DNA of 8,010 nt from Cyclobacteriaceae bacterium (GCA_029861825.1 JAOTYN010000185.1:1-8010); one strand, 5' to 3'; numbered from the stretch's first letter, positions 1 to 6,687 are shown. Notes: generated by a model from the sequence alone, not told the origin. Numbers and translations are program-made.

Positions 1-765
1 GGTAATAAGCCCCGTGCGATTTACTTTCAGGGAAGGCGTACCTGGCACCATATTCTCTACAGCAATACCGAAGGCCCAGGGAATAGGGGAATAGGGGGCG
101 GAGGTTATCTGGGGGAAGGCCTCATCGGTAGAGCTGTCCAAAGGATCGATCAAGGTATAAACCAGCGAATCGCCATCCAGGTCTGTGCCTCCAAATTCTG
201 TGTAAAAAGGCTTTCCAACGCAGGCATAATCCCGCAAAGGGGGGAATAAAACAGGAGTGGAATTAATTAACTGTCCTCCATCACGCACTACCGGGGGAAA
301 CTGCAGTAAAAAGGTTTGCCCTACGGTGTTGATTCCACCCTGGTAGTCGATGTTGTTGACAAAATTATTACGGCAGCAGCGTTCCCAGGCTACATAATAT
401 CCCTCTGGGTCGCCATAGCGGTCAGCGGATAATGTTATAGTGGCGGTATAGAGTATCCTGCGGGTGATCAGGTCTCCAATAGCACAGTTAGGTTGCGAAT
501 AAGGCACGAATTCCGATCCGGAGTTGAACAAGGTAACCGAATCCATGAACATATTGTCGGAGGTACGAAAGAGGTAGGGAGTAATCTGAGTATCTTCAGC
601 CCCGGGATTTCCATTCACCTGGTCGAAATAGAGCACCAGGTTGAGCCGGTAGGTAAAATTGGTGATGTGGATCAATTCAAACTCTCCGCCTACTATATGG
701 GTGGACCACAAAGAACCCAGAGAAGCAATAAATACCACAATTAAGGTTAGTAGACGTTTTGCCAT
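1..765 (-). CDS. N-terminal part of a large secreted gliding-motility/T9SS-type surface protein (partial, runs off left edge)
   Basis: An open frame runs without a stop from the ATG at 765 to the window edge, giving 255 codons. The N-terminus is a Sec signal peptide: MAKRLL, a hydrophobic stretch to about residue 19, and likely cleavage after LWS (residue 21). The mature protein begins THIVGGEFEL, close to the (S/T)HIVGGE start seen in many large Bacteroidota extracellular proteins that end in a gliding-motility-associated (type IX secretion) C-terminal domain. Other family-like landmarks are WERCCRNN (127-134), a FPPVVRDG segment (156-163) and GTDLDGDSLVYTL (193-205). C94, C130, C131 and C182 could form disulphides. 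Export and surface location are inferred from these features, and the C-terminal sorting domain lies outside the window. The gene is divergent from rlmD across a 75-bp gap. The exact role (adhesion, motility or matrix) cannot be told. The reading frame is certain; the family assignment is by pattern recognition. Confidence 0.85.
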   Translation of the reverse strand, partial: MAKRLLTLIVVFIASLGSLWSTHIVGGEFELIHITNFTYRLNLVLYFDQVNGNPGAEDTQITPYLFRTSDNMFMDSVTLFNSGSEFVPYSQPNCAIGDLITRRILYTATITLSADRYGDPEGYYVAWERCCRNNFVNNIDYQGGINTVGQTFLLQFPPVVRDGGQLINSTPVLFPPLRDYACVGKPFYTEFGGTDLDGDSLVYTLIDPLDSSTDEAFPQITSAPYSPIPWAFGIAVENMVPGTPSLKVNRTGLIT

Positions 766-821
766 TCAATAAATATAAGGATAAAAAAGAAAGTATTTTA
801 CCATCTAGACGACGTTTTCTT

Positions 822-829
822 TAAATTTG
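822..829 (+). promoter_or_regulatory. Bacteroidota-type -7 promoter box for rlmD
   Basis: TAAATTTG is an exact match to the Bacteroidota housekeeping -7 consensus TAnnTTTG. It lies 11 bp upstream of the rlmD ATG, so the 5' leader would be only a few bases long. I see no clear TTTG -33 element at the expected spacing. The same 75-bp gap must also hold the promoter of the divergent surface-protein gene. A near match on the minus strand (TATATTTA, plus 770-777) sits only 4 bp from that ATG and is less convincing. Confidence 0.45.
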
Positions 830-840
830 CTGCCCTCATT

Positions 841-2247
841 ATGAGTAAAAAATATAAAAATTTGGTGTTGCCGGGAATCACCATTGAAAAGGCAGCCGCG
901 GAAGGCAAGTGTGTGGCCAAATGGGATGAACAAGTGGTTTTTGTGGAGGGTGTGGCCCCCGGTGATGTTGCCGATATCCGCATAATCCGTAAAAAGAAAA
1001 ATTACCTGGAGGCCATTCCCCTGGATATTCTTGAACCTTCCCGTCTAAGAACAGACCCTTTCTGCTACCATTTCGGGACTTGCGGGGGATGCAAATGGCA
1101 ACACATTGCCTATGAGCACCAGCTGGAGTTTAAACGACAACAGGTGGTCGACCATCTGCAACGTATTGCTAAAATTGATTTCCCGGAAGTATCCCCCACG
1201 CTTCCCTCTCCTCTGACCCAGTATCATCGCAACAAGCTGGAATTTACTTTCTCCAACTACCGGTGGTTGGAGGCTCAGGAAATCACCAGCGGTGAAGAAA
1301 TGGACCGCAGGGGATTAGGCTTTCACAAGCCCAGGCAATTCGATAAAGTGGTAGACCTCAAAACATGCTACCTGCAGCCCGAACCATCCAATGCCATACG
1401 ACTTTGGATAAAGGCCTATGCTGTGGATAAGGGTTTGAATTTTTATGACATTCGTAAAAAGGAGGGTTTTCTGCGAAACCTGGTGATCCGTACGGCCAGC
1501 AGCGGGGAGTTAATGGTGATTCTTCAGGTGGGAACTTATCTGAAGGACGAGTTGGAAGCCCTTTTAACATCGCTGCAAGAGGCCTTCCCGGAAATTACCT
1601 CATTGAACTACGTGGTCAACAATAAGGGTAACGAAACCTTTTACGACCTGGAGGTGGTCAACTTTGCGGGGAAGGATCACATCATCGAGCACATGGAAGC
1701 ACTACAGTTCCGGGTGGGACCCAAATCTTTCTATCAGACCAATCCCCAACAGGCTTTGAACATGTATAGGCTGGTGCGAGACCTGGCCCGACTAAAAGGA
1801 CAGGAGACGATATTCGATCTTTATAGTGGTACCGGTACCATAGCCTTATTTCTGGCCTCGCAAGCGTCGGAGGTAGTGGCTATTGAACAGGTCCCCGAAG
1901 CGGTGGAGGATGCCCGGACCAACGCCAAAGTCAACGGTATTGCGAATGCTCATTTTTATGCGGGTGATCTGAAAGATGTGCTTAAGGGTGGTGCGTTGGA
2001 TCGTCATGGTCATTGTGATGTATTGGTTACCGATCCTCCACGTGCCGGTATGCATGAGGAAGTGATCTATGAGATCGCTAAACTGGGTCCCTCCAGGATA
2101 GTTTATGTCAGTTGTAACCCCGCCACTCAAGCCCGGGATCTGGCTTTAATGGATCCCTGGTACCGCATCGAATCGGTACATCCTCTGGATATGTTTCCAC
2201 ACACGCATCATGTGGAATCCGTAGTAAGTTTAACTAAGAGAAATTAG
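841..2247 (+). CDS. rlmD: 23S rRNA (uracil-5-)-methyltransferase, RlmD/RumA family
   Basis: SAM-dependent m5U methyltransferase of 23S rRNA (U1939 in E. coli numbering), 468 residues, cytoplasmic. The N-terminal ~60 residues look like a TRAM RNA-binding domain. The Fe-S cluster ligands have the RlmD pattern: C75, C81 and C84 (C-x5-C-x2-C), with C176 as the probable fourth. FYQTNPQQ (297-304) precedes the Rossmann-like SAM domain, whose motif is DLYSGTGTIALF (326-337). VTDPPRAGM (396-404) follows, then the catalytic nucleophile C425 in YVSCNPATQ, and the terminal signature MFPHTHHVES with E459 as probable base. All expected residues are present and I see no truncation. The ATG at 841 follows a -7 box at the right distance. 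The downstream gene starts 3 bp after the stop, so they are probably co-transcribed. Bacteroidota usually have several RumA-like paralogs, so the target could be another uridine (as for RlmCD), but the Fe-S motif favours RlmD. Confidence 0.93.
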   Translation: MSKKYKNLVLPGITIEKAAAEGKCVAKWDEQVVFVEGVAPGDVADIRIIRKKKNYLEAIPLDILEPSRLRTDPFCYHFGTCGGCKWQHIAYEHQLEFKRQQVVDHLQRIAKIDFPEVSPTLPSPLTQYHRNKLEFTFSNYRWLEAQEITSGEEMDRRGLGFHKPRQFDKVVDLKTCYLQPEPSNAIRLWIKAYAVDKGLNFYDIRKKEGFLRNLVIRTASSGELMVILQVGTYLKDELEALLTSLQEAFPEITSLNYVVNNKGNETFYDLEVVNFAGKDHIIEHMEALQFRVGPKSFYQTNPQQALNMYRLVRDLARLKGQETIFDLYSGTGTIALFLASQASEVVAIEQVPEAVEDARTNAKVNGIANAHFYAGDLKDVLKGGALDRHGHCDVLVTDPPRAGMHEEVIYEIAKLGPSRIVYVSCNPATQARDLALMDPWYRIESVHPLDMFPHTHHVESVVSLTKRN

Positions 2248-2250
2248 TAC

Positions 2251-2631
2251 ATGGAACCTATAAACCAAGGTAATGACCCTGAACTTGATGGCAAATACTT
2301 GGGCACCATCTCCCAGGATTTTGTTGTCGTGGCCGAAACTTTGAAGGAAGCCAGTTACCGTATACGCAAGCATGGTTTTTCCGATTTCCCCATATTCCCT
2401 ATATGCAAGACGGAACAGCCGGTAGGTCAACTCCTCGTTAACAAGGCGGAGGCTGCCACCCAATGGCACTATTACGCCACCTATTTAGATGAGTTTGTTC
2501 AACTAAATATCATGGATAAGCCGGAAGAGTTCAAGAAAACGTATAAAGATCCCGATGAATTCTGCTGTCTTTTCGTGGTAGACCGGGAATTCACCAGTTT
2601 CTTGTATATCCCCTATCCGGAAGATCAGTGA
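2251..2631 (+). CDS. Conserved-looking protein of unknown function, coupled to rlmD
   Basis: A 126-residue soluble, acidic protein with no signal peptide or membrane segment. I do not recognise a named domain. Visible features are an N-terminal FVVVAETLKEASYRIRK segment (24-40), SDFPIFPICK (44-53), an aromatic-rich middle QWHYYATYLDEFVQ (71-84), and a C-terminal block DPDEFCCLFVVDREF (100-114) followed by LYIPYPED (118-125). The layout suggests a small alpha/beta domain. From memory, proteins with PIFP, YKDPxEFCCLxVVD and PYPED blocks recur in Bacteroidota, but I could not check this. The ATG is 3 bp after the rlmD stop, which indicates an operon and possibly translational coupling. The 3' end overlaps the end of thiL on the other strand by 7 bp. 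A role with RlmD in rRNA or ribosome maturation is only a positional guess. Confidence 0.85.
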   Translation: MEPINQGNDPELDGKYLGTISQDFVVVAETLKEASYRIRKHGFSDFPIFPICKTEQPVGQLLVNKAEAATQWHYYATYLDEFVQLNIMDKPEEFKKTYKDPDEFCCLFVVDREFTSFLYIPYPEDQ

Positions 2632-3671
2632 AAATGATTCCAGCCCTGGGCTTTTAGTGGTGTGAACTCCCCGCTTCTTAGTACCAAGTCGGCGCCCTGA
2701 TCGGATTCCGTTACATGGCCGATAATGGAAATATCGGGGTGGGTTTCCAGCAGCTGGTAATGATCTTGACTTATGGTAAATAACAACTCATAGTCCTCAC
2801 CCCCGTTCAAGGCACATGTAGTGGGGTCCATTTTAAATTCCAATGCGGCATCGGTGGCCACTGGATCAATGGGAAGCTTCTCCTGATAGATACGAGCTCC
2901 CGCCTTTGAGGCTTTACAGATGTGCAGCAAGTCCGAAGCAAGTCCGTCGGACAGGTCGATCATAGCGGTGGGCAGGATGTTTTGTTGCTCAAACCAGTGT
3001 ACTAGGTCCACACGTGCTTCCGCGGTCAATTGTCTTTTCACTATATACTCGAAACCCTCCAATTGGGGCTGCATCTCGGAGTTCTCTAGGAAAACTTGCT
3101 TTTCCCGGGCCAGTACTTGCAATCCTAAGTAGGCCGCACCTAGGTTGCCGGTAACGCAAATGAGATCACCGGTTTGTGCACCACTACGGGTTACCAATCG
3201 TTCAGGATCCACTGAGCCTACAGCGGTAACCGACAGTACCAGACCGGATTGACTGCTGGTGGTATCGCCTCCTACCAGATCTACTCCATATTGCTTACAG
3301 GCAAATTGTATCCCTTCGTAAAGAGTTTCTACCGCTTCCAGTGAAAAGCGGTTGCTCAAACCTATTCCTACCAATACCTGGTGGCAATGCCCGTTCATGG
3401 CCACGATGTCGGAAATATTTACAGTGACTGCCTTGTATCCCAAATGTTGGAGGGGGGCGTAGCTAAGATCAAAATGTACCCCTTCCAGCAGCAGGTCCTT
3501 GGCGATCAAGGTGGACAGCCCCCCGTTGGATACTACAGCAGCATCATCACCTACGCCCAGTACGGTGCTTTTTTGAGTGAGTTCAACTCCTTGCGTGAGG
3601 CGGTCAATAAGACCAAATTCTCCCAAATCTTGTAATTCCGTGCGGTTTTTATCTGATGTCTTTTCACTCAT
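2625..3671 (-). CDS. thiL: Thiamine-monophosphate kinase
   Basis: ATP-dependent phosphorylation of thiamine monophosphate to thiamine diphosphate, the last step of TPP synthesis, in the cytoplasm. The 348 residues belong to the AIR-synthase/PurM-like fold, at the usual length for ThiL. Motifs in order are GDDAAV (41-46), LLEGVHFD (61-68), VNISDIVAMNG (84-94) with Asp for metal and nucleotide binding, LVGGDTT (132-138), VTGNLGAA (173-180), the C-domain MIDLSDGLASDL (237-248), and GGEDYELLF (290-298). The first ~16 residues are a polar extension before EFGLIDRL, where many ThiL proteins begin. The gene is not next to other thi genes. Its stop shares 7 bp with the stop region of the opposing gene. 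A near-consensus minus-strand box (TAACTTTA, plus 3722-3729) about 50 bp upstream may be its promoter. I see no TPP riboswitch-like conserved sequence in the leader. Confidence 0.95.
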   Translation of the reverse strand: MSEKTSDKNRTELQDLGEFGLIDRLTQGVELTQKSTVLGVGDDAAVVSNGGLSTLIAKDLLLEGVHFDLSYAPLQHLGYKAVTVNISDIVAMNGHCHQVLVGIGLSNRFSLEAVETLYEGIQFACKQYGVDLVGGDTTSSQSGLVLSVTAVGSVDPERLVTRSGAQTGDLICVTGNLGAAYLGLQVLAREKQVFLENSEMQPQLEGFEYIVKRQLTAEARVDLVHWFEQQNILPTAMIDLSDGLASDLLHICKASKAGARIYQEKLPIDPVATDAALEFKMDPTTCALNGGEDYELLFTISQDHYQLLETHPDISIIGHVTESDQGADLVLRSGEFTPLKAQGWNHFH

Positions 3672-3721
3672 GTTTTTACTTTTAGTGGATTTGCTGGGAA
3701 TTCAACTTACAATATTGCAAT

Positions 3722-3729
3722 TAAAGTTA
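3722..3729 (-). promoter_or_regulatory. Possible -7 promoter box for thiL
   Basis: On the minus strand this reads TAACTTTA, one base off the TAnnTTTG consensus. It lies about 50 bp upstream of the thiL ATG, in the 138-bp gap between thiL and the divergent small lipoprotein gene. A plus-strand near match, TAGGTTTC at 3736-3743, could serve the lipoprotein. Both are weak calls with no clear -33 partner. Confidence 0.25.
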
Positions 3730-3809
3730 CATACATAGGTTTCTCAAGAACATCGCTGCCCGGAATAGTGATATTCGTGCTAAATTCAAGATAGTTCTTT
3801 ACCAAAGCT

Positions 3810-3941
3810 ATGATAAAAAAAATACTAACCATTTTATTGCTAACGGGCTTATTCGCGGCTTGCACCAAGCCCCATTATAAAACCGTACAGGGTAAAAAGA
3901 AAAACCGGCATTACAACTCTATTCAGTATCAGAAGCCTTGA
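3810..3941 (+). CDS. Tiny basic lipoprotein (43 aa), unknown function
   Basis: A short complete frame starts ATGATAAAA and encodes 43 residues. The N-terminus is a textbook lipoprotein signal peptide: MIKK, a hydrophobic core ILTILLLTGLF (5-15), and the lipobox LFAAC with C18 as the predicted lipidated residue. The mature part is only 26 residues. It has no acidic residue, six Lys, one Arg, two His and three Tyr, and includes VQGKKKNRHY (26-35). It should be anchored by lipid in the inner or outer membrane and face the periplasm. The acidic surface-export signal known from Bacteroidota lipoproteins is absent. The last 23 bp overlap the last 23 bp of mce on the opposite strand. Signal-peptide quality and the intergenic position argue that it is a real gene; function is unknown. 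It is short enough that automatic annotation may skip it. Confidence 0.72.
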   Translation: MIKKILTILLLTGLFAACTKPHYKTVQGKKKNRHYNSIQYQKP

Positions 3942-4335
3942 TCTCCTGACAGAGTTCTACCAGTACACCCCCTGCGGATTTGGGATGGATAAAACACACT
4001 AGTTTATTGTCTGCTCCTTTTTTGGGCTGGTCATTTAAGATTTGGAAGCCCTGCTCGCGTAGTCGGGCCATCTCCTGATAGATATCTTCTACTTCAAATG
4101 CCATATGATGCAGCCCCTCACCCCTTTTCTCAATGAATTTGGCAATGGCACTTTGTTCATTAGTGGCCTCTAGCAGTTCTATTTTGCTCTCGCCGGCTCT
4201 GAAAAAAGAGGTCATAACCCCTTCGGAGGCCACTTCCTCCTGCTTGTAAGGTTCTGCCCCCAATAGTTTGGTATAGCACTCATTAGCATTGATAAGATCC
4301 TTGACAGCAATGCCCAGATGCTCCAGTTTTAACAT
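3919..4335 (-). CDS. mce: Methylmalonyl-CoA epimerase
   Basis: Interconverts (R)- and (S)-methylmalonyl-CoA, linking propionyl-CoA and succinyl-CoA metabolism through methylmalonyl-CoA mutase. The 138 residues are the normal length for this glyoxalase/VOC-fold enzyme, with two beta-alpha-beta-beta-beta units. The start MLKLEHLGIAV supplies metal ligand H6. Further likely ligand or catalytic residues are E53 (in SKIELLE), H76/H77 (in GEGLHHMAFEV) and E127 (in GVLVELCQ). HPKSAGGVLVELCQ near the C-terminus is a strong family signature that separates it from general glyoxalases. No mutase or carboxylase subunit is adjacent. The gene is divergent from the Fe-S carrier gene, and its 3' end overlaps the small lipoprotein gene by 23 bp. 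Confidence 0.93.
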   Translation of the reverse strand: MLKLEHLGIAVKDLINANECYTKLLGAEPYKQEEVASEGVMTSFFRAGESKIELLEATNEQSAIAKFIEKRGEGLHHMAFEVEDIYQEMARLREQGFQILNDQPKKGADNKLVCFIHPKSAGGVLVELCQEIKASDTE

Positions 4336-4361
4336 GTCATTAACTTCTTACAATTATTGCT

Positions 4362-4369
4362 TAACTTTG
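4362..4369 (+). promoter_or_regulatory. Bacteroidota-type -7 promoter box for the Fe-S carrier gene
   Basis: TAACTTTG matches TAnnTTTG exactly and points toward the gene starting at 4448, implying a leader of roughly 70 bases. It lies in the 112-bp divergent gap with mce. No good -33 TTTG is seen at normal spacing. Confidence 0.45.
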
Positions 4370-4447
4370 CGTGAAGGTCGAAACTTTTACTCAGCAAATA
4401 AAGTTTTAAGAGAGAATTTGCCTTTGACATTAGCAGATTAAGAAATC

Positions 4448-4774
4448 ATGATCACAGTAACGGAAAAAGCCAAAAACAGGATAGAAGAGCTTAAGCAGGT
4501 AGAAGCCCCCGCCGGAAAGCGTCATTTGAGGGTTTCAGTGACCGGTGGTGGATGTTCTGGTCTCATGTACAATCTGAGCTTTGATGAGAAAATCCTGGAT
4601 TCGGATGAGATATTCGAAGACAACCAGGTGAAAATACTGGTGGATAAGAAAAGCCTGTTATATCTGTTAGGTACTACCCTTGACTTTTCCGATGGATTGA
4701 ACGGTAAAGGGTTCCAATTTATCAACCCTAATGCCAGCCGAACCTGTGGTTGTGGCGAAAGTTTTGCGGTTTAA
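4448..4774 (+). CDS. A-type iron-sulfur cluster carrier (IscA/SufA/ErpA family, HesB-like)
   Basis: Small cytoplasmic carrier that binds an Fe-S cluster and passes it to apo-enzymes. It has 108 residues, the usual size. The three family cysteines are all present: C36 in VTGGGCSGLMY, and C100 and C102 in the C-terminal TCGCGESF. LDFSDGLNGKGFQFINPNA (78-96) is the typical penultimate block. The sequence does not separate IscA, SufA and ErpA, so no symbol is given. It stands alone here, with no suf or isc operon genes beside it. The start ATGATCACAGTA gives the expected ITVTEKAK N-terminus. It ends 3 bp from the end of the convergent PurF-like gene, with no hairpin between them. Confidence 0.93.
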   Translation: MITVTEKAKNRIEELKQVEAPAGKRHLRVSVTGGGCSGLMYNLSFDEKILDSDEIFEDNQVKILVDKKSLLYLLGTTLDFSDGLNGKGFQFINPNASRTCGCGESFAV

Positions 4775-4777
4775 CTA

Positions 4778-6658
4778 TTAATAAGCCCTAACCGTCTTCC
4801 CCTCCATATAATTCACAAAAGCCCGGTTCACCACTTTATTACCCCCTGGCGTAGGATAATCACCAGTAAAATACCAATCACCCAAATGGCTGGGGCACGC
4901 TTTATTTAGGTTGTCTACGGTTTGGTAGATCACCTCTACCCCAATACCGTCATAGCGTGAGGAAATCATCTCCGCTATTTTATGGGAGATTTCCCGGTAT
5001 TTAAAGGGTGCGTACAATTCCTTTACGTGATTTACTTGGGTATTGGTAGCTGTAAGGCACTTGCGGTATACCTGGTCTACCAACAGCCCCATATCCTGTT
5101 CCTGCAAAAGTTTCATAACCGCACGAAAAGCGATGAAATCTTTCATCCGGGACATATCGATGCCGTAGCAGTCGGGAAATCGGATCTGAGGTGCCGAAGA
5201 TACAATGACGATCTTTTTAGGTTGAAGACGCATCAGCATGTTCAAGATGCTAACCTCCAGCGTAGTGCCTCTTACAATGGAATCATCAATGACCACCAGA
5301 GTATCCTGATGCTTCTTGATTACCTCATAAGTAGTATCATATACATGAGCAACCAGATCGTCACGATGATCATCATCGGTGATAAACGTGCGCAATTTGG
5401 CATCCTTAAGCACCAGTTTCTCCACCCGAGGCCGGAAATTCAGGATCTCCTCCTTGGAATCGACATGGGGCTTTTCCTCTATAAATACTTCTTTGCGTCG
5501 GTTAGCCAGATATTCCTCTAGCCCTTCCATCATGCCCAGATAGGCGGTTTCAGCGGTGTTGGGAATGTAGGAAAAAACAGTATGTTTCAAGTCGAAGTTA
5601 ATGGCTTCCAACACCTGGGGCACCAATAAACGCCCCAGCTGTTTGCGCTCATGATAAATATCGGGGTCGGATCCCCGGCTGAAATAGATACGCTCGAAGC
5701 TGCAGGATTTTTTTTCCAGCGGCTCCCTGATTTTATGTTGATCGTAATTACCCTGCTTGTCCACGATCAAAGCATGACCGGGTTGCACCTCCAGGATCTC
5801 TTGATATTCGACATTGAAAGCGGTTTTGATGGCTGGTTTTTCCGAGGCAGCCACAATAACCTCGTCATCTGCATAATAGTAAGCCGGACGTATTCCAGCG
5901 GGATCTCTAGCTACAAAGGAAGCGCCATAACCGGTCATGCCTACCATAGCGTAACCCCCATCGAAATCCTTGCAGGATCGCTGCAACACCCTGCCTAAAT
6001 CCAGCTCCTCTTCGATGCGCTCGGTAATCTGCTGGTTATTGAGCTGGTTCTTATACTCATCGAAGATCTTTTGATTCTCTTCGTCCAGAAAGTGCCCTAT
6101 CTTTTCCAATACGGTGACGGTATCCACTTTTTCCTTGGGGTGCTGACCTATTTTTACCAGGGTGTTGAAAAGTTCGTCCAGATTGGTCATGTTGAAATTA
6201 CCGGCTAATACCAGATTGCGGCTCCTCCAGTTGTTTTGCCTCAGCATTGGATGGCAATTTTCCACTTTGTTGCCGCCATGGGTACCGTATCGCAAGTGCC
6301 CTATCCATGCTTCCCCGGTAAAAGCGCAATTTTCCTGCAGCCATTGGGCATCGTTAAACTTCTCACCGGCTTCCTTGCGGCATTTCTCGAACTTCCGTTC
6401 CAATTTGCTGAATATGTCCAGGATAGGTTGCGTTTTAACAGAGCGGTAGCGGCTTATGTAGCGCCAACCAGGAGATACATCCAGTTTTATATTAGCTACA
6501 CCGGCACCGTCCTGGCCGCGGTTGTGTTGTTTCTCCATCAGCAGATATAATTTCTTTACTGCATAAAGGGGAGAACCGTACTTATCAATGTAATACTGGA
6601 GCGGTTTGCGTAAGCGAATCAGGGCAATGCCACATTCGTGCTTTATAGCGTCACTCAT
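4778..6658 (-). CDS. Long PurF-like amidophosphoribosyltransferase / class II glutamine amidotransferase
   Basis: 626 residues combining an N-terminal Ntn-type glutaminase with a type I phosphoribosyltransferase domain. The predicted reaction of the PurF type is PRPP + Gln to phosphoribosylamine. The N-terminus MSDAIKHECGIALIRL places the nucleophile at C9, so the first eight residues would be a cleaved propeptide. Glutaminase motifs are QHNRGQDGAG (44-53), HLRYGTHGG (121-129, with R123), GNFNMTNLDEL (153-163) and ARDPAGIRPAYYY (250-262). SRGSDPDIYHERKQLG (327-342) follows. The PRPP loop is VVIDDSIVRGTT (455-466), then FPDCYGIDM (494-502). At over 600 residues it is well above the ~470-510 of ordinary PurF. 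Extra segments lie near 84-111 and 385-410, and it has a distinct conserved-looking C-terminus LGDWYFTGDYP (592-602). This long form is typical of Bacteroidota, where I believe a normal-length PurF often coexists, so its exact role is uncertain. Product family is secure; equivalence to PurF is not. Confidence 0.88.
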   Translation of the reverse strand: MSDAIKHECGIALIRLRKPLQYYIDKYGSPLYAVKKLYLLMEKQHNRGQDGAGVANIKLDVSPGWRYISRYRSVKTQPILDIFSKLERKFEKCRKEAGEKFNDAQWLQENCAFTGEAWIGHLRYGTHGGNKVENCHPMLRQNNWRSRNLVLAGNFNMTNLDELFNTLVKIGQHPKEKVDTVTVLEKIGHFLDEENQKIFDEYKNQLNNQQITERIEEELDLGRVLQRSCKDFDGGYAMVGMTGYGASFVARDPAGIRPAYYYADDEVIVAASEKPAIKTAFNVEYQEILEVQPGHALIVDKQGNYDQHKIREPLEKKSCSFERIYFSRGSDPDIYHERKQLGRLLVPQVLEAINFDLKHTVFSYIPNTAETAYLGMMEGLEEYLANRRKEVFIEEKPHVDSKEEILNFRPRVEKLVLKDAKLRTFITDDDHRDDLVAHVYDTTYEVIKKHQDTLVVIDDSIVRGTTLEVSILNMLMRLQPKKIVIVSSAPQIRFPDCYGIDMSRMKDFIAFRAVMKLLQEQDMGLLVDQVYRKCLTATNTQVNHVKELYAPFKYREISHKIAEMISSRYDGIGVEVIYQTVDNLNKACPSHLGDWYFTGDYPTPGGNKVVNRAFVNYMEGKTVRAY

Positions 6659-6679
6659 TTGGAAGGTTGCTTATTAAAA

Positions 6680-6687
6680 CAAAGTTA
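6680..6687 (-). promoter_or_regulatory. Bacteroidota-type -7 promoter box for the PurF-like gene
   Basis: On the minus strand this reads TAACTTTG, an exact TAnnTTTG match. It is 21 bp upstream of the ATG at 6658, giving a short leader of about 15 bases. I find no TTTG -33 element. The box argues that this gene is transcribed separately from murI, which lies 168 bp upstream on the same strand. Confidence 0.45.

Noticed and set aside
493..744. 83-codon plus-strand frame near the left edge
   Set aside because: It is antisense to the signal-peptide-bearing surface protein, which has clear family landmarks in the other strand.
1846..2130. 94-codon minus-strand frame within rlmD
   Set aside because: It is opposite the SAM-binding and catalytic motifs of rlmD, so it is a shadow of that conserved coding sequence.
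2642..2655. AGCC-CTG-GGCT followed by TTTT, a possible terminator for the rlmD unit
   Set aside because: The stem is only four base pairs and sits inside the thiL coding end; it is too weak to call.
3672..3809. A TPP riboswitch ahead of thiL
   Set aside because: I looked for the conserved CUGAGA and related thi-box sequences in the leader and saw none; the 138-bp gap is also small for a riboswitch plus two divergent promoters.
4982..5521. 179-codon open frame on the plus strand opposite the PurF-like gene
   Set aside because: It lies wholly antisense to a strongly conserved gene and its product shows no recognisable motifs. The length is explained by the codon pattern of the real gene.
6162..6550. 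Two overlapping plus-strand frames of about 100 codons
   Set aside because: Both are antisense to the glutaminase domain of the PurF-like gene and overlap each other in different frames; there is no independent support.
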